Source: Alphaproteobacteria bacterium
GTDB taxonomy: Bacteria; Pseudomonadota; Alphaproteobacteria; DSM-16000; Inquilinaceae
Reading direction: 5' to 3'
NCBI GenBank assembly: GCA_028277405.1
Contig: JANQGH010000005.1
Coordinates: 34,392-98,391, forward strand
Length of the DNA stretch: 64,000 nt
Shown: in pieces, positions 1 to 11,104 of the stretch
Numbering within the stretch: the first letter of the stretch is position 1
Layout of the letters: each line of letters starts with the position of its first letter
Notes under the pieces: generated by a model
What the model was told of the DNA's origin: nothing
Seen by the model: the letters and a program-made list of their open reading frames with translations, nothing else
Databases searched by the model: none
Translations under genes and position numbers: made by a program

Positions 1-689
1 CTGAGAATGTGATTGGTGGCGTCATCCAAATCTTCGCGCCCCAACTTCGGCTTGGCCAGCACGGCGGCGACCTGGACGTCGAAATCGGCATAGGTTTGGG
101 TTACCGCCCAGAGGCTGAAAAACAGATGATGAGGGTCAACGGACGCCATTTTTCCGCTCTTGACCCAGTCCGCGATAACCACGGCCTTCTCGTCCACCCG
201 GTCACGCAGCTTGGTCTTCAGATAGTGTGAAACGTGCTGCGCGCCGTGAATGATTTCGTTGGCAAACACCTTGGACGCCATCGGGCGCTGGCGAGTGAAG
301 CGCATCTTGTCGCGGACATAGTCGGCGAAGGCGTCGGCCGGCTCGCGGTCGGGCTGGAAATGATCGAAGGCGTCGACCCACCCGTCCAATACGCGGTTCA
401 GCAGGGCGCGATACAGGCCCTCCTTGGTGCCGAAATAGTAGTGCAGGTTCGCCTTGGGCAGCCTCGCCGCCTCGGCGATCGCCTGCATGGTCGTACCGTT
501 GAACCCGGCCTCGGCGAACACCGCCTCCGCCGCCCGCAGAATGCGGTCTTCGTTCAGCTGGCGGGTTCGACCGCCATTCGACCGCGGAAGCGCCGAAACA
601 TCCGCCAGCGGCCGGATCTGGTCTTGTGGCTCTTCACCGCTTTTTTGCGCGGTTGCGCCGCCCCGTGGCATTGGTTCCCCCGATATCAT
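1..689 (-). CDS. rutR: TetR-family repressor, RutR-like (3' end beyond window)
   Basis: TetR-type repressor; about 229 codons are visible and the C-terminus runs off the left edge. I start at the ATG at 689; a second in-frame ATG lies at 671. The N-terminal half holds the helix-turn-helix (AEAVFAEAGFNGTT followed by LPKANLHYYFGTKEGLY). The C-terminal half has the hallmarks of the RutR/YcdC ligand domain: KVFANEIIHGAQH, DEKAVVIADWVKSGKM and DPHHLFFSLWAVTQTYADF. RutR is known to release its operators when it binds uracil or thymine. Here the gene diverges from preT-preA, and a RutR-type operator lies between them, so it is very likely the local repressor of pyrimidine breakdown and of itself. 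The family is clear; the exact ligand is inferred. Confidence 0.85.
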   Translation of the reverse strand, partial: MISGEPMPRGGATAQKSGEEPQDQIRPLADVSALPRSNGGRTRQLNEDRILRAAEAVFAEAGFNGTTMQAIAEAARLPKANLHYYFGTKEGLYRALLNRVLDGWVDAFDHFQPDREPADAFADYVRDKMRFTRQRPMASKVFANEIIHGAQHVSHYLKTKLRDRVDEKAVVIADWVKSGKMASVDPHHLFFSLWAVTQTYADFDVQVAAVLAKPKLGREDLDDATNHIL

Positions 690-709
690 TCCGTTGGTTT
701 AGAATTTTT

Positions 710-725
710 TTGACCATTTGGTCAG
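710..725. promoter_or_regulatory. RutR operator
   Basis: The 16-bp site TTGACCATTTGGTCAG is a palindrome with arms TTGACCA and TGGTCAG around TT. It differs at only the last base from the RutR consensus TTGACCANNTGGTCAA as I know it from Escherichia coli. It lies 20 bp upstream of the rutR-like start and 95 bp upstream of preT, where a shared repressor site would be expected. Confidence 0.85.
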
Positions 726-737
726 GTTTTTTATAGC
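710..737 (+). promoter_or_regulatory. putative preT promoter overlapping the operator
   Basis: TTGACC (710-715) and TATAGC (732-737) are separated by 16 bp and form a plausible sigma-70 promoter reading towards preT. The -35 hexamer is the left arm of the RutR operator, so repressor binding would block RNA polymerase directly. Assignment is by motif only. Confidence 0.5.
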
Positions 738-820
738 CTGACGGCAAGGATGCGTCCGGTATGTGCCAGCGACGCGTACCGAGACAATAAGGCGATCTTT
801 GGGGAACAGGGAAGTAGGCC

Positions 821-2173
821 ATGACAATAGGGTCGGACATCGCGCCGGGACGTCTACCCCGGGAGACGCTTGAAGACAATTTCGGCGACGCCCATCCGCC
901 GCTGAACAAGCAGCAGGCGCTGATCGAGGCAAGCCGCTGTTACTTTTGCTACGACGCGCCCTGCATTGAGGCGTGTCCGACCTCGATCGACATTCCCAGC
1001 TTCATCAAGTCGATCGCGACCGAAAACACGCGCGGTGCGGCGACCACCATTCTGCAGTCCAATATCATGGGTGGCATGTGCGCCCGTGTCTGCCCGGTGG
1101 AGGAGCTGTGCGAAGAGGCGTGCGTGCGCAACACGGCGGAGGACAAGCCGGTCACCATCGGTCTGCTGCAGCGCTACGCCACCGATGATCTGTTCGAACA
1201 TGGCGAGCAGCCGTTTCAACGTGCCGCCCCGACAGGCAAGCGCGTTGCTGTGGTCGGTGCGGGGCCGGCGGGCATGGCCTGCGCCCATGCACTGGCCGTC
1301 AATGGGCACGACGTGGTCGTCTTCGAGGCCCGCGAGAAGGGCGGCGGCCTCAACGAGTACGGCATTGCGGCCTATAAGGTCCCGGACGATTTCGCCCAGA
1401 AGGAACTGGCGTTTATCCTGTCGATCGGCGGCATCGAGTTGCGGACCGGACACGCGCTGGGCCGCGATGTCCACCTACCGGATCTCCGTCGCGAGTACGA
1501 CGCGGTGTTTCTCGGCCTGGGCCATACCGGCGTCAACGCGCTGGACCTCGACTCCGGCGCCATGGAGGGCGTCGAGAACGCGGTCGATTACATCGCGCGC
1601 CTGCGCCAGGCCGACGATCTGACCGACCTGCATATCGGGCGCAAGGTGGTTGTGATCGGTGCCGGCAACACCGCCATCGATATCGCGACCCAGTCCAAAC
1701 GCTTAGGCGCGGAGGACGTCACGATCGTCTACCGGCGCGGCGTCGAGCATATGTCGGCGACCTGGAAAGAGCAGGAATGGGCGCAGACCAACGGCGTGAA
1801 GATCAAACACTGGGCCCAGCCCAGGCGTCTGATCGGCTGGCCGGCAAACGGTGCGGCGCCGGCGGTGAAGGAGATCGAGTTCGAGTACACCCAACTCGAC
1901 GAGCAAGGGCGGCTGATGGGCACGGGTGACACCTTTACCCTCATGGCCGACCATGTCTTCAAGGCCGTCGGCCAGACCTTCATCAGCGATGGGCTGACGG
2001 CCGAGCTGCTGGAACATGAGGGTGACATGATAGCCGTCAACGACGATCGGCAAACGTCGCTGCCGGACGTTTTTGCGGGCGGCGATTGTGTGCCCGGCAT
2101 GTTCCTGACCGTTGCGGCGGTCGAGGATGGCAAGATTGCTGCTGCGGCGATCCACCGCATGCTCACCGCCTAG
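821..2173 (+). CDS. preT: dihydropyrimidine dehydrogenase, NAD(P)-binding flavoprotein subunit PreT
   Basis: Small subunit of the cytoplasmic NAD-dependent dihydropyrimidine dehydrogenase, which passes electrons from NAD(P)H through FAD and Fe-S clusters to PreA for reduction of uracil and thymine. 450 residues. The N-terminus carries the cysteine-rich GltD-type domain (CYFCYDAPCIEACP near residue 40, CARVCPVEELCEEAC near 90). Next come an FAD dinucleotide fold (VAVVGAGPAGMACA near 142), a second nucleotide fold (VVVIGAGNTAIDIA near 277) and a C-terminal flavin loop (VFAGGDCVPG). It starts at the ATG behind AGGGAAG and is followed after 34 bp by preA. Hydantoinase and beta-ureidopropionase genes, needed for later steps, are not in the window and may lie to the left. 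Confidence 0.93.
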   Translation: MTIGSDIAPGRLPRETLEDNFGDAHPPLNKQQALIEASRCYFCYDAPCIEACPTSIDIPSFIKSIATENTRGAATTILQSNIMGGMCARVCPVEELCEEACVRNTAEDKPVTIGLLQRYATDDLFEHGEQPFQRAAPTGKRVAVVGAGPAGMACAHALAVNGHDVVVFEAREKGGGLNEYGIAAYKVPDDFAQKELAFILSIGGIELRTGHALGRDVHLPDLRREYDAVFLGLGHTGVNALDLDSGAMEGVENAVDYIARLRQADDLTDLHIGRKVVVIGAGNTAIDIATQSKRLGAEDVTIVYRRGVEHMSATWKEQEWAQTNGVKIKHWAQPRRLIGWPANGAAPAVKEIEFEYTQLDEQGRLMGTGDTFTLMADHVFKAVGQTFISDGLTAELLEHEGDMIAVNDDRQTSLPDVFAGGDCVPGMFLTVAAVEDGKIAAAAIHRMLTA

Positions 2174-2207
2174 ATCCGGCGCCACTGATTAAGGGGAGGA
2201 CAGAATT

Positions 2208-3488
2208 ATGGCTGATCTGACCAACGACTTCGTCGGCGTGAAGTCGCCGAACCCGTTCTGGCTGGCCTCCGCGCCGCCGACGGACAAGCAATACAATGTC
2301 GAGCGGGCGTTCCGCGCCGGCTGGGGCGGCGTGGTCTGGAAGACGCTGGGCGAGGACCCGCACATCGTCAACGTCTCGTCGCGGTACGGCGCGGTTTCGT
2401 ACAACGGCACCCGGGTCGCCGGCTTCAACAATATCGAGCTGATCACCGATCGGCCGCTGGACGTGAACTTGCGCGAGATCAAGCAGGTCAAGCGTGACTG
2501 GCCGGACCGCGCCATGATCGTCTCGCTGATGGTGCCTTGCGAGGAGGAAAACTGGAAGGCCATCCTGAAACGGGTGGAGGAGACCGAGGCGGACGCCATC
2601 GAGCTCAATTTCGGCTGCCCGCATGGGATGAGCGAGCGCGGCATGGGCTCGGCGGTCGGCCAGGTGCCGGAATATGTCGAGATGGTCGCGCGCTGGTGCA
2701 AACAATACAGCCGCATGCCCGTGATCGTGAAGCTGACGCCCAACATCACCAACATCCTCGGCCCGGCGCGGGCGGCCAAACGCGGCGGGGCGGACGCGGT
2801 CAGCCTGATCAACACCATCCAGTCGGTCGTCTCGATCGACCTCGACCTCATGGCGCCCACGCCCACGGTCGACGGCAAGGGCACCCATGGCGGCTATTGT
2901 GGCCCGGCGGTCAAGCCGATCGCGCTGCGCATGGTCGGCGAGATCGCCCGCGACCCGGAATGCGCCGGCATGGCCATTTCCGGCATCGGCGGCGTTTCCA
3001 CATGGCGGGAGGCGGCCGAGTTCATCTCCATGGGCGCGGGCAATGTCCAGGTCTGCACCGCCGCCATGACCCACGGTTTCAAGATCGTCGAGGACATGGT
3101 CTCGGGCCTGAACAACTGGATGGACCGGAAAGCCTATCGCACGACGGCGGATTTCTATCGTGCCGCTGTGCCCAATTACGTCAATTGGGAACAGCTCAAC
3201 ATGAACTTCAAGACGATCGCCAAAATCGATCAGGATCTCTGCATCCAGTGCGGCAAGTGTTATGTGGCCTGCGAGGACACCTCGCATCAGTCAATCGCCG
3301 CGCTGCGCGACGAGACCGGCAAGCGCCGCTACGAGATCATCGACGAGGAATGTGTCGGCTGTAACCTGTGCATGCATGTCTGCCCGGTAGACGACTGCAT
3401 CACCATGAACGCTGTCGACACGGGCAAGCCCTACGCCAACTGGACCACCCATCCCAACAACCCCATGCGGGTCGAGGCGGCCGAGTAG
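2208..3488 (+). CDS. preA: NAD-dependent dihydropyrimidine dehydrogenase catalytic subunit PreA
   Basis: Catalytic subunit that reduces uracil and thymine to their 5,6-dihydro forms, the first step of the reductive pyrimidine pathway. 426 residues: an N-terminal FMN-binding TIM barrel of the dihydroorotate dehydrogenase type (LNFGCPHGMSERGMG near 138, IVKLTPNITNI near 175, ISGIGGVSTW near 258), then two [4Fe-4S] ferredoxin motifs near the C-terminus (CIQCGKCYVAC and CVGCNLCMHVCP). The start follows a strong GGGGAGGA site 8 bp ahead. It is co-directional with preT and presumably controlled by the same RutR operator. Length and domain order are those of the bacterial PreA family. Confidence 0.95.
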   Translation: MADLTNDFVGVKSPNPFWLASAPPTDKQYNVERAFRAGWGGVVWKTLGEDPHIVNVSSRYGAVSYNGTRVAGFNNIELITDRPLDVNLREIKQVKRDWPDRAMIVSLMVPCEEENWKAILKRVEETEADAIELNFGCPHGMSERGMGSAVGQVPEYVEMVARWCKQYSRMPVIVKLTPNITNILGPARAAKRGGADAVSLINTIQSVVSIDLDLMAPTPTVDGKGTHGGYCGPAVKPIALRMVGEIARDPECAGMAISGIGGVSTWREAAEFISMGAGNVQVCTAAMTHGFKIVEDMVSGLNNWMDRKAYRTTADFYRAAVPNYVNWEQLNMNFKTIAKIDQDLCIQCGKCYVACEDTSHQSIAALRDETGKRRYEIIDEECVGCNLCMHVCPVDDCITMNAVDTGKPYANWTTHPNNPMRVEAAE

Positions 3489-3502
3489 AGGCGTCCAGCC
3501 TG

Positions 3503-3531
3503 GCGGCCGGGCACTGGCCTGCTACGGCCGC
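3503..3531. terminator. hairpin between convergent genes, possible terminator
   Basis: GCGGCCG (3503-3509) and CGGCCGC (3525-3531) form a perfect 7-bp stem with a 15-nt loop in the gap between preA and the convergent gene that ends at 3532. No T-run follows on either strand, so intrinsic termination is uncertain. Confidence 0.3.
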
Positions 3532-4317
3532 TCAGGGCCTCTGTTGCAGGGCGGTTTGGGCCTCCGACAGCAGGCTGTGCACCAGCCGATAGCTGCCGTC
3601 GACATAGCGGCGGACCCAGAAGCTGTCGAGATAGTGGTCCATCGAGCGGATCGCGGCGTAGGAGCCGATGTCGCCGATCCGGACGTTGAAGTAGAAGACG
3701 TGGGAAAAGCACGGATCGCCGTCCTGCGGCAGTCCGAACGCGCTGATCACATTGTAGTCGTAGCTGCGGATATCGAGTTGGGCGACCAGCGCCGGCAGAT
3801 TGTCGCCAAGCTGGTCCAGCCGCTCGATCGTCGGCTGATATCTGCCTAATAGGGCGCTCAGGCCCGCAAAGGCGAGTTCCCGTTGCCACCCCTCCAGCCC
3901 GTCCATCGCGGTCTCGATCAGGTCGGACAAGGCTTCCGGATCGATGCGCTTCAGCAGGTCAACTGCGCCGATCGCACTGGCGTCGGACAGGTCGTGGTCG
4001 ATGGCATAGCCCGGCCGATCTGAGGAAAGGTCGCCGCGAAAGGCGTTCTCCGCATAGGCGTAGTAGACGGTGGCCATCGCCACGGCCTCGGCCAGCGTCA
4101 TGAAGGCGGCCGATTCGCGGCACCGGAGATCAAGATCATCGACGCCGAAAAACGTTATCGGCGTGCCGTTGTTCGACGGGTCTGGCCGCACCCAGTCCTG
4201 CGCCACCAGGTCCAGCGGATGGTCGAGAAAACCGGGTAAAGGCTGTTGAGCCCCGGCGCCCGTCAGGTGAAGGCCTGACAGGGTCGCCACCAAGGCCGCC
4301 ATGCACCAGCGTGTCAC
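3532..4317 (-). CDS. exported protein of unknown function
   Basis: 261 residues. The first 24 form a typical signal peptide (MTRWCMAALVATLSGLHLTGAGA, cleavage after the AQ region), so the product is probably periplasmic. An alternative ATG is at 4302. I do not recognise the family. The mature part has two cysteines (in LRCRES near residue 60 and DPCFSH near 199) that could form a disulfide, a run of alanine- and leucine-rich helices in the middle, and an aromatic C-terminal third (YDYNVISAF, FYFNV, DHYLDSFWVRRYVDGSYRLVHSL). It lies on the same strand as the LysR gene upstream with a 40-bp gap, so cotranscription is possible. Nothing in the neighbours gives a firm function. Confidence 0.6.
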   Translation of the reverse strand: MTRWCMAALVATLSGLHLTGAGAQQPLPGFLDHPLDLVAQDWVRPDPSNNGTPITFFGVDDLDLRCRESAAFMTLAEAVAMATVYYAYAENAFRGDLSSDRPGYAIDHDLSDASAIGAVDLLKRIDPEALSDLIETAMDGLEGWQRELAFAGLSALLGRYQPTIERLDQLGDNLPALVAQLDIRSYDYNVISAFGLPQDGDPCFSHVFYFNVRIGDIGSYAAIRSMDHYLDSFWVRRYVDGSYRLVHSLLSEAQTALQQRP

Positions 4318-4357
4318 GATTGATAATCCACAGCCAACGCGCGCCGACGGCGTGCCG

Positions 4358-5248
4358 TCAGAATTTGGCCTCGGCGACCTTCTTGATCAGGAAGTCGCGG
4401 AACACCGATATCCGCTTCGAGTGGCGCAGCTCTTCGGCGTAGACGAAGTAGGCCTCGGCCTTAGGCCCGCTCACCTCCGGCAGCACCCGCACGATGTTCA
4501 GGTTCTCATCGATCATGTAGTCGGGCAGGGCGGCCAGGCCCAGGCCGCTGCGCACCGCGCGATAGATGGCGTACTGGTTGTTGACCTCCAGGATCACGTT
4601 GCGCTCGCCCGGCTCCGGGTCGCCGACGGCGGTGATCCAGTTGATGTCGTGGATCGGCGGCCTGGTATCGTGGCCGTAGACGATCAGATCGTGGTTCTTC
4701 AGATCCTCGACCGTCTGGGGGATGCCGCGACGCTTCAGATAGTCCACTGAGCCGTAGATGTGGAAGCGCACGGTCATCAGATGGCGCTGGATCAGGTCCG
4801 GCTGGCGCGGCTCCGTCATGCGCACGGCCACGTCGGCCTCGCGCATGCCCAGATCGAGTTCGCTGTCGTCGATCAGAAGGGACAGTTGAATGTCCGGGTA
4901 CAGCGTCAGGAACTCGCGCGCCCGGGGCGTCAGCCAGGTCGAGCCGAAGGCGACCGTTGTCGTCACCCGCAACTGACCCGCCGCCTGTTTCTTGCTTTCG
5001 AGCAGCTGCGCTTCGGTGATCGACAGCTTGGCGAAGACCTCGTGGGCGGTCTTGTACAACAGCTCGCCCTGCTCGGTCAGGATCAGGCCGCGCGCGTGCC
5101 GGTGGAACAACGGTACGTTCAGGCTCTCCTCGAGAGCACTGATTTGCCGGCTGACGGCCGACTGGCTGAGGTTCAGCCTTTCGCCCGCATGGGTGAAGCT
5201 GCCCGCCTCGGCCACGGCGTGAAACACGCGCAGCTTATCCCAATCCAT
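4358..5248 (-). CDS. LysR-family transcriptional regulator beside trxB
   Basis: LysR-type activator or repressor of about 296 residues. The start is placed at MDWDKLRVF (ATG at 5248), the usual beginning for this family, rather than the ATG 18 bp further upstream. The winged HTH covers residues 1-62 (AVAEAGSFTHAGERLNLSQSAVSRQISALEE). A linker helix and the periplasmic-binding-like effector domain follow (LRVTTTVAFGSTWLTPRAREFLTLYP, VRSGLGLAALPDYM). It lies 171 bp downstream of trxB on the same strand, a pairing I know from other alphaproteobacteria. That context suggests a link with thiol or redox control, but the effector cannot be read from sequence. Confidence 0.85.
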   Translation of the reverse strand: MDWDKLRVFHAVAEAGSFTHAGERLNLSQSAVSRQISALEESLNVPLFHRHARGLILTEQGELLYKTAHEVFAKLSITEAQLLESKKQAAGQLRVTTTVAFGSTWLTPRAREFLTLYPDIQLSLLIDDSELDLGMREADVAVRMTEPRQPDLIQRHLMTVRFHIYGSVDYLKRRGIPQTVEDLKNHDLIVYGHDTRPPIHDINWITAVGDPEPGERNVILEVNNQYAIYRAVRSGLGLAALPDYMIDENLNIVRVLPEVSGPKAEAYFVYAEELRHSKRISVFRDFLIKKVAEAKF

Positions 5249-5419
5249 GCGTCCGCGAGCGACCACTTTGCTTTGTTCCTCTCACAAGCCAACGGCCGGG
5301 TCGGAGCCCGCCGTGGCGTTCCACTTGTCCGTTGTTTGGCCCGGTCCGGGCCGTGAGCGACTATGTGTCCATTGTCGCCGTTTGGCGCGGCGAAGGCAAT
5401 CGTCCTTGGGTGAATATAC

Positions 5420-6433
5420 CTATTCCGCGGCCTGACTGGGAGAGTCTTCCAACCCGTCCCGCCCGCCGATGCGCGGCGAAACGTCGGTAATCTCGTGTTC
5501 GGCCAGGAATTTTTCCGCCTCCAGCGCGGCCATGCAGCCCATGCCGGCGGCCGTGACCGCCTGGCGATAGATCTTGTCCTTCACGTCGCCGGCGGCGAAG
5601 ACGCCTGGAATGTCGGTTGCGGTCGAATCGGGGGCGGTCAGGATGTAGCCGCCCTCATCCATCTCGACCTTGCCCTTGAACACGGCCGTGGCCGGGTCGT
5701 GGCCGATGGCGACAAACACGCCGTCGACGTCGATGTCGCTTGTTTCGCCGGTCTTGCTGTGGGCGAGCCGCACACCGGTGACGGCTGGCGGATCGCCGCC
5801 GCCGAGGATCTCCTTCACCTGGTGATCCCAGATCACCTCGATCTTCGGGTTGGCGAACAGCCGGTTTTGCAGAATTTTTTCCGCGCGAAGCTGATCGCGG
5901 CGATGGACCAGCGTGACCTTGGTGGCGTGATTGGTCAGGAACAGCGCCTCTTCGACGGCCGAATTGCCGCCGCCGATCACCGCGACCTCCTTGCCGCGAA
6001 AGAAAAACCCGTCGCAGGTCGCACACGCGCTGACGCCCTGGCCCTGATATTTCTGCTCCGACGCCAGCCCCAGCCAGCGGGCCTGAGCGCCGGTGGCGAT
6101 GATCACCGTGTCGGCGACATAGCGATCGCCGGAATCGGCCGTGCAGGTGAACGGGCGGGACGAAAAGTCCACATCCGTGATCACGTCGAACATCATGCGG
6201 GTGCCGACATGCTCTGCCTGGCCCGCCATCTGTTCCATCAGCCACGGGCCTTGGATGACGTCGGCGAAACCCGGATAGTTCTCGACATCCGTCGTAATGG
6301 TCATCTGGCCGCCCGGTTGCAGACCCTGCACCAGGATCGGCTCTAGACTCGCCCGCGCGGCATAGATCGCGGCGGTGTAGCCGGCCGGGCCGGAGCCGAT
6401 GATCAACACCTTCGTACGATGGGTTTCTGGCAT
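5420..6433 (-). CDS. trxB: thioredoxin-disulfide reductase
   Basis: Cytoplasmic flavoenzyme that reduces oxidised thioredoxin with NADPH. 337 residues, normal for the low-molecular-weight bacterial type. FAD-binding motif KVLIIGSGPAGYTAAIYAARA near residue 8, the redox-active cysteine pair in the motif CATCDGFFF near 145, an NADPH-binding motif EVAVIGGGNSAVEEALFL near 156, and the C-terminal flavin motif GVFAAGDVKDKIYRQAVTAA near 283. A LysR gene follows on the same strand and an Lrp/AsnC gene diverges from the promoter side. Every catalytic element is present. Confidence 0.97.
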   Translation of the reverse strand: MPETHRTKVLIIGSGPAGYTAAIYAARASLEPILVQGLQPGGQMTITTDVENYPGFADVIQGPWLMEQMAGQAEHVGTRMMFDVITDVDFSSRPFTCTADSGDRYVADTVIIATGAQARWLGLASEQKYQGQGVSACATCDGFFFRGKEVAVIGGGNSAVEEALFLTNHATKVTLVHRRDQLRAEKILQNRLFANPKIEVIWDHQVKEILGGGDPPAVTGVRLAHSKTGETSDIDVDGVFVAIGHDPATAVFKGKVEMDEGGYILTAPDSTATDIPGVFAAGDVKDKIYRQAVTAAGMGCMAALEAEKFLAEHEITDVSPRIGGRDGLEDSPSQAAE

Positions 6434-6602
6434 GACATGTGCTTTCTGAATCGGCGCTGTCGAATGACGCCAATTTGACGGATCGCCACCCTAATCCCGC
6501 TCCGCGGCGGTTCACAAGGGCGCGCTTTCCAGATAGTCATGGCGCGCGGGTTTTGCTAGCCGTTGCCCCTTGTGCTGCCGCCCGCTCGGTAATATTTTTG
6601 CG

Positions 6603-6620
6603 CAATCCCCTATCAGATTG
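6603..6620. promoter_or_regulatory. small inverted repeat before the Lrp gene
   Basis: CAATC (6603-6607) and GATTG (6616-6620) are inverted around 8 bp, in the trxB/lrp-like divergent region and 16 bp ahead of the Lrp-type start codon. It sits in a locally AT-rich patch and could be an autoregulatory Lrp-type site or part of the promoter. The arms are short, so this is tentative. Confidence 0.25.
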
Positions 6621-6635
6621 TTACGAGAAAACCCA

Positions 6636-7127
6636 ATGCGCCGCATCAAGCTTGACCGGATCGACCGCCGTATCCTTCGCGATCTGCAAAACAATGGTCG
6701 CATGACAAACGTCGAACTGGCCAAGCGCGCGGGCATTTCCGCGCCCCCCTGCCTCAGGCGCGTGCGCGCCTTGGAGGAGGCCGGCTTCATCCGCGGCTAT
6801 CACGCGGACCTCAATCCCGAGGCCCTGGGGTTCGGTGTCACCGTGTTTGCCCAGGTCGGCCTGTCCAGCCAGGCCGAGGTCGACCTGAAGGCGTTCGAGG
6901 ACCTGGTGAACGAATGGCCGCTGGTCCGCGAGTGCCACATGCTGGCGGGCGAGATGGACTTCCTGTTGAAGGTCGTCGCCGAGGATTGGGACGCCTACCA
7001 GCGGTTCCTGACGACACAGCTCACCGCGGCGCCCAATGTCAGCCACGTGAAGTCGGCGCTCGCCATCCGCACCAGCAAGCTGCAGCCGGGCGTTCCCGTT
7101 GATGTCGATGGGGCGGACGCCGGCTAA
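6636..7127 (+). CDS. Lrp/AsnC-family transcriptional regulator
   Basis: Feast/famine regulator of 163 residues when started at the ATG at 6636 (MRRIKLDRIDRRIL), which matches the normal family N-terminus; the open frame extends 66 bp further but that part looks non-coding. An N-terminal winged HTH (LQNNGRMTNVELAKRAGISAPPCLRRVRALEEAGFI) is followed by the RAM ligand and oligomerisation domain (VTVFAQVGL, LVRECHMLAGEMDFLLKVVAEDW). Such proteins usually sense amino acids. The target is unknown; it diverges from trxB and is convergent with greA. Confidence 0.88.
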   Translation: MRRIKLDRIDRRILRDLQNNGRMTNVELAKRAGISAPPCLRRVRALEEAGFIRGYHADLNPEALGFGVTVFAQVGLSSQAEVDLKAFEDLVNEWPLVRECHMLAGEMDFLLKVVAEDWDAYQRFLTTQLTAAPNVSHVKSALAIRTSKLQPGVPVDVDGADAG

Positions 7128-7137
7128 CCGGCGCTAC

Positions 7138-7611
7138 TTAAACAAACCGAATCTGGACGATCTCGTAGCTTTTTGAGCCGCGCGGCGTGCTCACCTCAAC
7201 CGATTCGCCGACGGCCTTGCCGATCAGCGAGCGGGCGAGGGGGGCCGTGATCGACAGCCGGCCGGACTTGATGTCGGATTCGTCCTGCCCGACGATCTGA
7301 TACTCGGCCTCTTCGTCGGTGTCCTCGTCGGCCAGCCGGACGGTGGCGCCGAACTTCACGGCGTCGCCGGACAGCTTCGCCACGTCGATGACCTCGGCAC
7401 GCGAGATCTTATCCTCCAGCTCCATGACCCGGCCTTCGATGAAGCTCTGCCGGTCCCGGGCGGCATGGTATTCCGCGTTTTCCGAAAGATCCCCGTGTTC
7501 GCGCGCCTCGGCGATCGCTTTGATGATCTCCGGCCGCGCGACGCTTTTCAGGTGCCTCAGCTCTTCGATCAGGCGGTCGTAACCGTCAGCCGTCATGGGT
7601 ACCTTGTTCAT
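7138..7611 (-). CDS. greA: transcription elongation factor GreA
   Basis: Rescues backtracked RNA polymerase by stimulating transcript cleavage in the secondary channel. About 157 residues from the ATG at 7611, which has GGA 8 bp ahead; an ATG 6 bp upstream is the alternative. The N-terminal coiled-coil ([38 protein letters not shown]) carries the acidic tip residues in DLSENAEYH. The C-terminal FKBP-like domain follows ([20 protein letters not shown]). It is the last gene of carA-carB-greA, an order conserved in many alphaproteobacteria, with a 153-bp gap after carB in which I see no clear signal. Confidence 0.95.
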   Translation of the reverse strand: MNKVPMTADGYDRLIEELRHLKSVARPEIIKAIAEAREHGDLSENAEYHAARDRQSFIEGRVMELEDKISRAEVIDVAKLSGDAVKFGATVRLADEDTDEEAEYQIVGQDESDIKSGRLSITAPLARSLIGKAVGESVEVSTPRGSKSYEIVQIRFV

Positions 7612-7770
7612 CAGCATTCCTGCCTAGTCGTTCACAACACTCAACGCGTCAATTACAGCTTCCATCGCAACGACCCGAGGTACAGATGCAATCACGCCCG
7701 GCCCCGGTCAGAGGGTCAGGCGTCAATGACGATCATCCCTGTCGCGCCGACGCCGAATCCAAAGCGGCCG

Positions 7771-11037
<3,267 letters not shown>

Positions 11038-11104
11038 GGGCGCTGTTTACCGGGGCTCGGGCTGACCGGGGCTGATTTGGGGCGGCTTTATAGTGAGGTC
11101 CGGC

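Noticed and set aside
9..713. Two plus-strand open frames over the left edge
   Set aside because: They lie opposite the RutR-like gene, whose minus-strand translation has clear HTH and RutR C-terminal motifs; the plus frames have no recognisable protein character.
1..3488. Functional link between the pyrimidine genes at the left edge and the nucleobase permease at the right edge
   Set aside because: They are about 59 kb apart, and no RutR-like site was seen near the permease operon within the window, so there is no evidence for co-regulation.
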